Part shown: positions 44,817-44,991 of the stretch, piece by piece | How positions within the stretch are numbered: position 1 is the first letter of the stretch | Layout of the letters: every line of letters begins with the position of its first letter | Source: Methylomicrobium sp. | GTDB taxonomy: Bacteria; Pseudomonadota; Gammaproteobacteria; Methylococcales; Methylomonadaceae | Direction: 5' to 3' | Assembly: GCA_018333785.1 (NCBI GenBank) | Contig: JAGXSU010000149.1 | Coordinates: forward strand, 1-44,991 | DNA length: 44,991 nt | Program-made: the position numbers and the translations under genes | Notes under the pieces: generated by a model | What the model was told of the DNA's origin: nothing | Seen by the model: only the letters and a program-made list of their open reading frames with translations | The model's database searches: none

Positions 44817-44889
44817 GTAAACGCATTAAAATAATTAATATATCAATATGTTATCCTTTTGCTTAGAAAGCAAAATCAATTTGGTTTAA

Positions 44890-44991
44890 CTTATGGTGTC
44901 CCTCCCTGGTTCCCGTTTGGCCGCGCCGAGCACTGGCGATTTTGCCGAGAATAGCCCGTTAGGGGAGCGGCAGGGATGCCGCTCGTTTTCG
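44890..44991. repeat. GC-rich hairpin element at the right edge
   Basis: Base composition changes sharply near 44895. The element has CGCC/GGCG (44924-44927 with 44935-44938) and a perfect GAGCGGCA-GGGA-TGCCGCTC stem-loop (44965-44984) followed by GTTTT. The last part has terminator form, the whole has the look of an interspersed repeat or structured RNA, cut by the window end. Confidence 0.4.

Noticed and set aside
44802-44820. AGGAGG followed by ATG and a three-codon frame after cheW
   Set aside because: The spacing of two bases is too short for initiation, and the AGGAGG is one arm of the hairpin after cheW.
44893-44991. Open frame from an ATG running out of the right edge
   Set aside because: It coincides with the hairpin-rich GC element, lacks a ribosome binding site and has repeat-like composition; more likely a chance frame in a repeat.

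Overview
The window looks like the chromosome of a polarly flagellated gammaproteobacterium. Two blocks of gene order support this. The first is queG / nnr-tsaE-amiB ... mutL-miaA, a classical gammaproteobacterial housekeeping cluster. The second is fliLMNOPQR-flhBAFG-fliA-cheYZAB-motCD-parCP-cheW, the Pseudomonas-type polar flagellar and chemotaxis order. A PEP-CTERM protein, a six-sensor GGDEF/EAL protein and structured intergenic repeats would suit a methanotroph of the Methylococcales, but no methane-oxidation gene is present, so that placement is inference only. No phage, insertion sequence with transposase, CRISPR array, tRNA or rRNA was recognised.

Layout. 1-88: start of an unidentified minus-strand gene. 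411-3003: DUF5610-type protein, MarC-family membrane protein and a convergent protein with Ca-binding-like loops. 3240-6301 (minus): L,D-transpeptidase and epoxyqueuosine reductase QueG. 6361-9732: NAD(P)HX repair enzyme, TsaE and an AMIN-domain amidase, tightly packed. 9838-13245: an insertion into the usual amiB-mutL order, made of a PEP-CTERM secreted protein, a divergent PAS/sigma-54 activator and an HDOD protein. 13423-19015: MutL, MiaA, NTF2-like protein, PncC, OmpA-type lipoprotein and NlpC/P60 lipoprotein; hfq, which normally follows miaA, is absent. 19815-24867: a 1308-residue PAS/GAF/GGDEF/EAL protein facing a membrane-anchored receiver-Hpt protein that lacks a kinase core. 25516-36163: flagellar export, switch and regulation genes from fliL to fliA. 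36395-44781: cheY to cheW.

The flagellar genes work as one system. FliOPQR-FlhBA form the export gate, FliM/FliN the switch, FlhF/FlhG set the number and place of flagella, and FliA is the late-gene sigma factor. CheA, CheW, CheY, CheZ and CheB carry the signal, MotC/MotD power rotation, and ParC/ParP place the chemoreceptor array at the pole. A sigma-54 type promoter lies just upstream of fliL. A second sigma-54-like site with an upstream palindrome lies in front of the PEP-CTERM gene, opposite the sigma-54 activator gene.

The least explained parts are intergenic. They are a possible four-helix RNA in the long leader of the GGDEF/EAL gene, a 56-base hairpin before pncC, two short elements with inverted ends (near 25010-25133 and 36179-36308), and a GC-rich hairpin element at the right edge.
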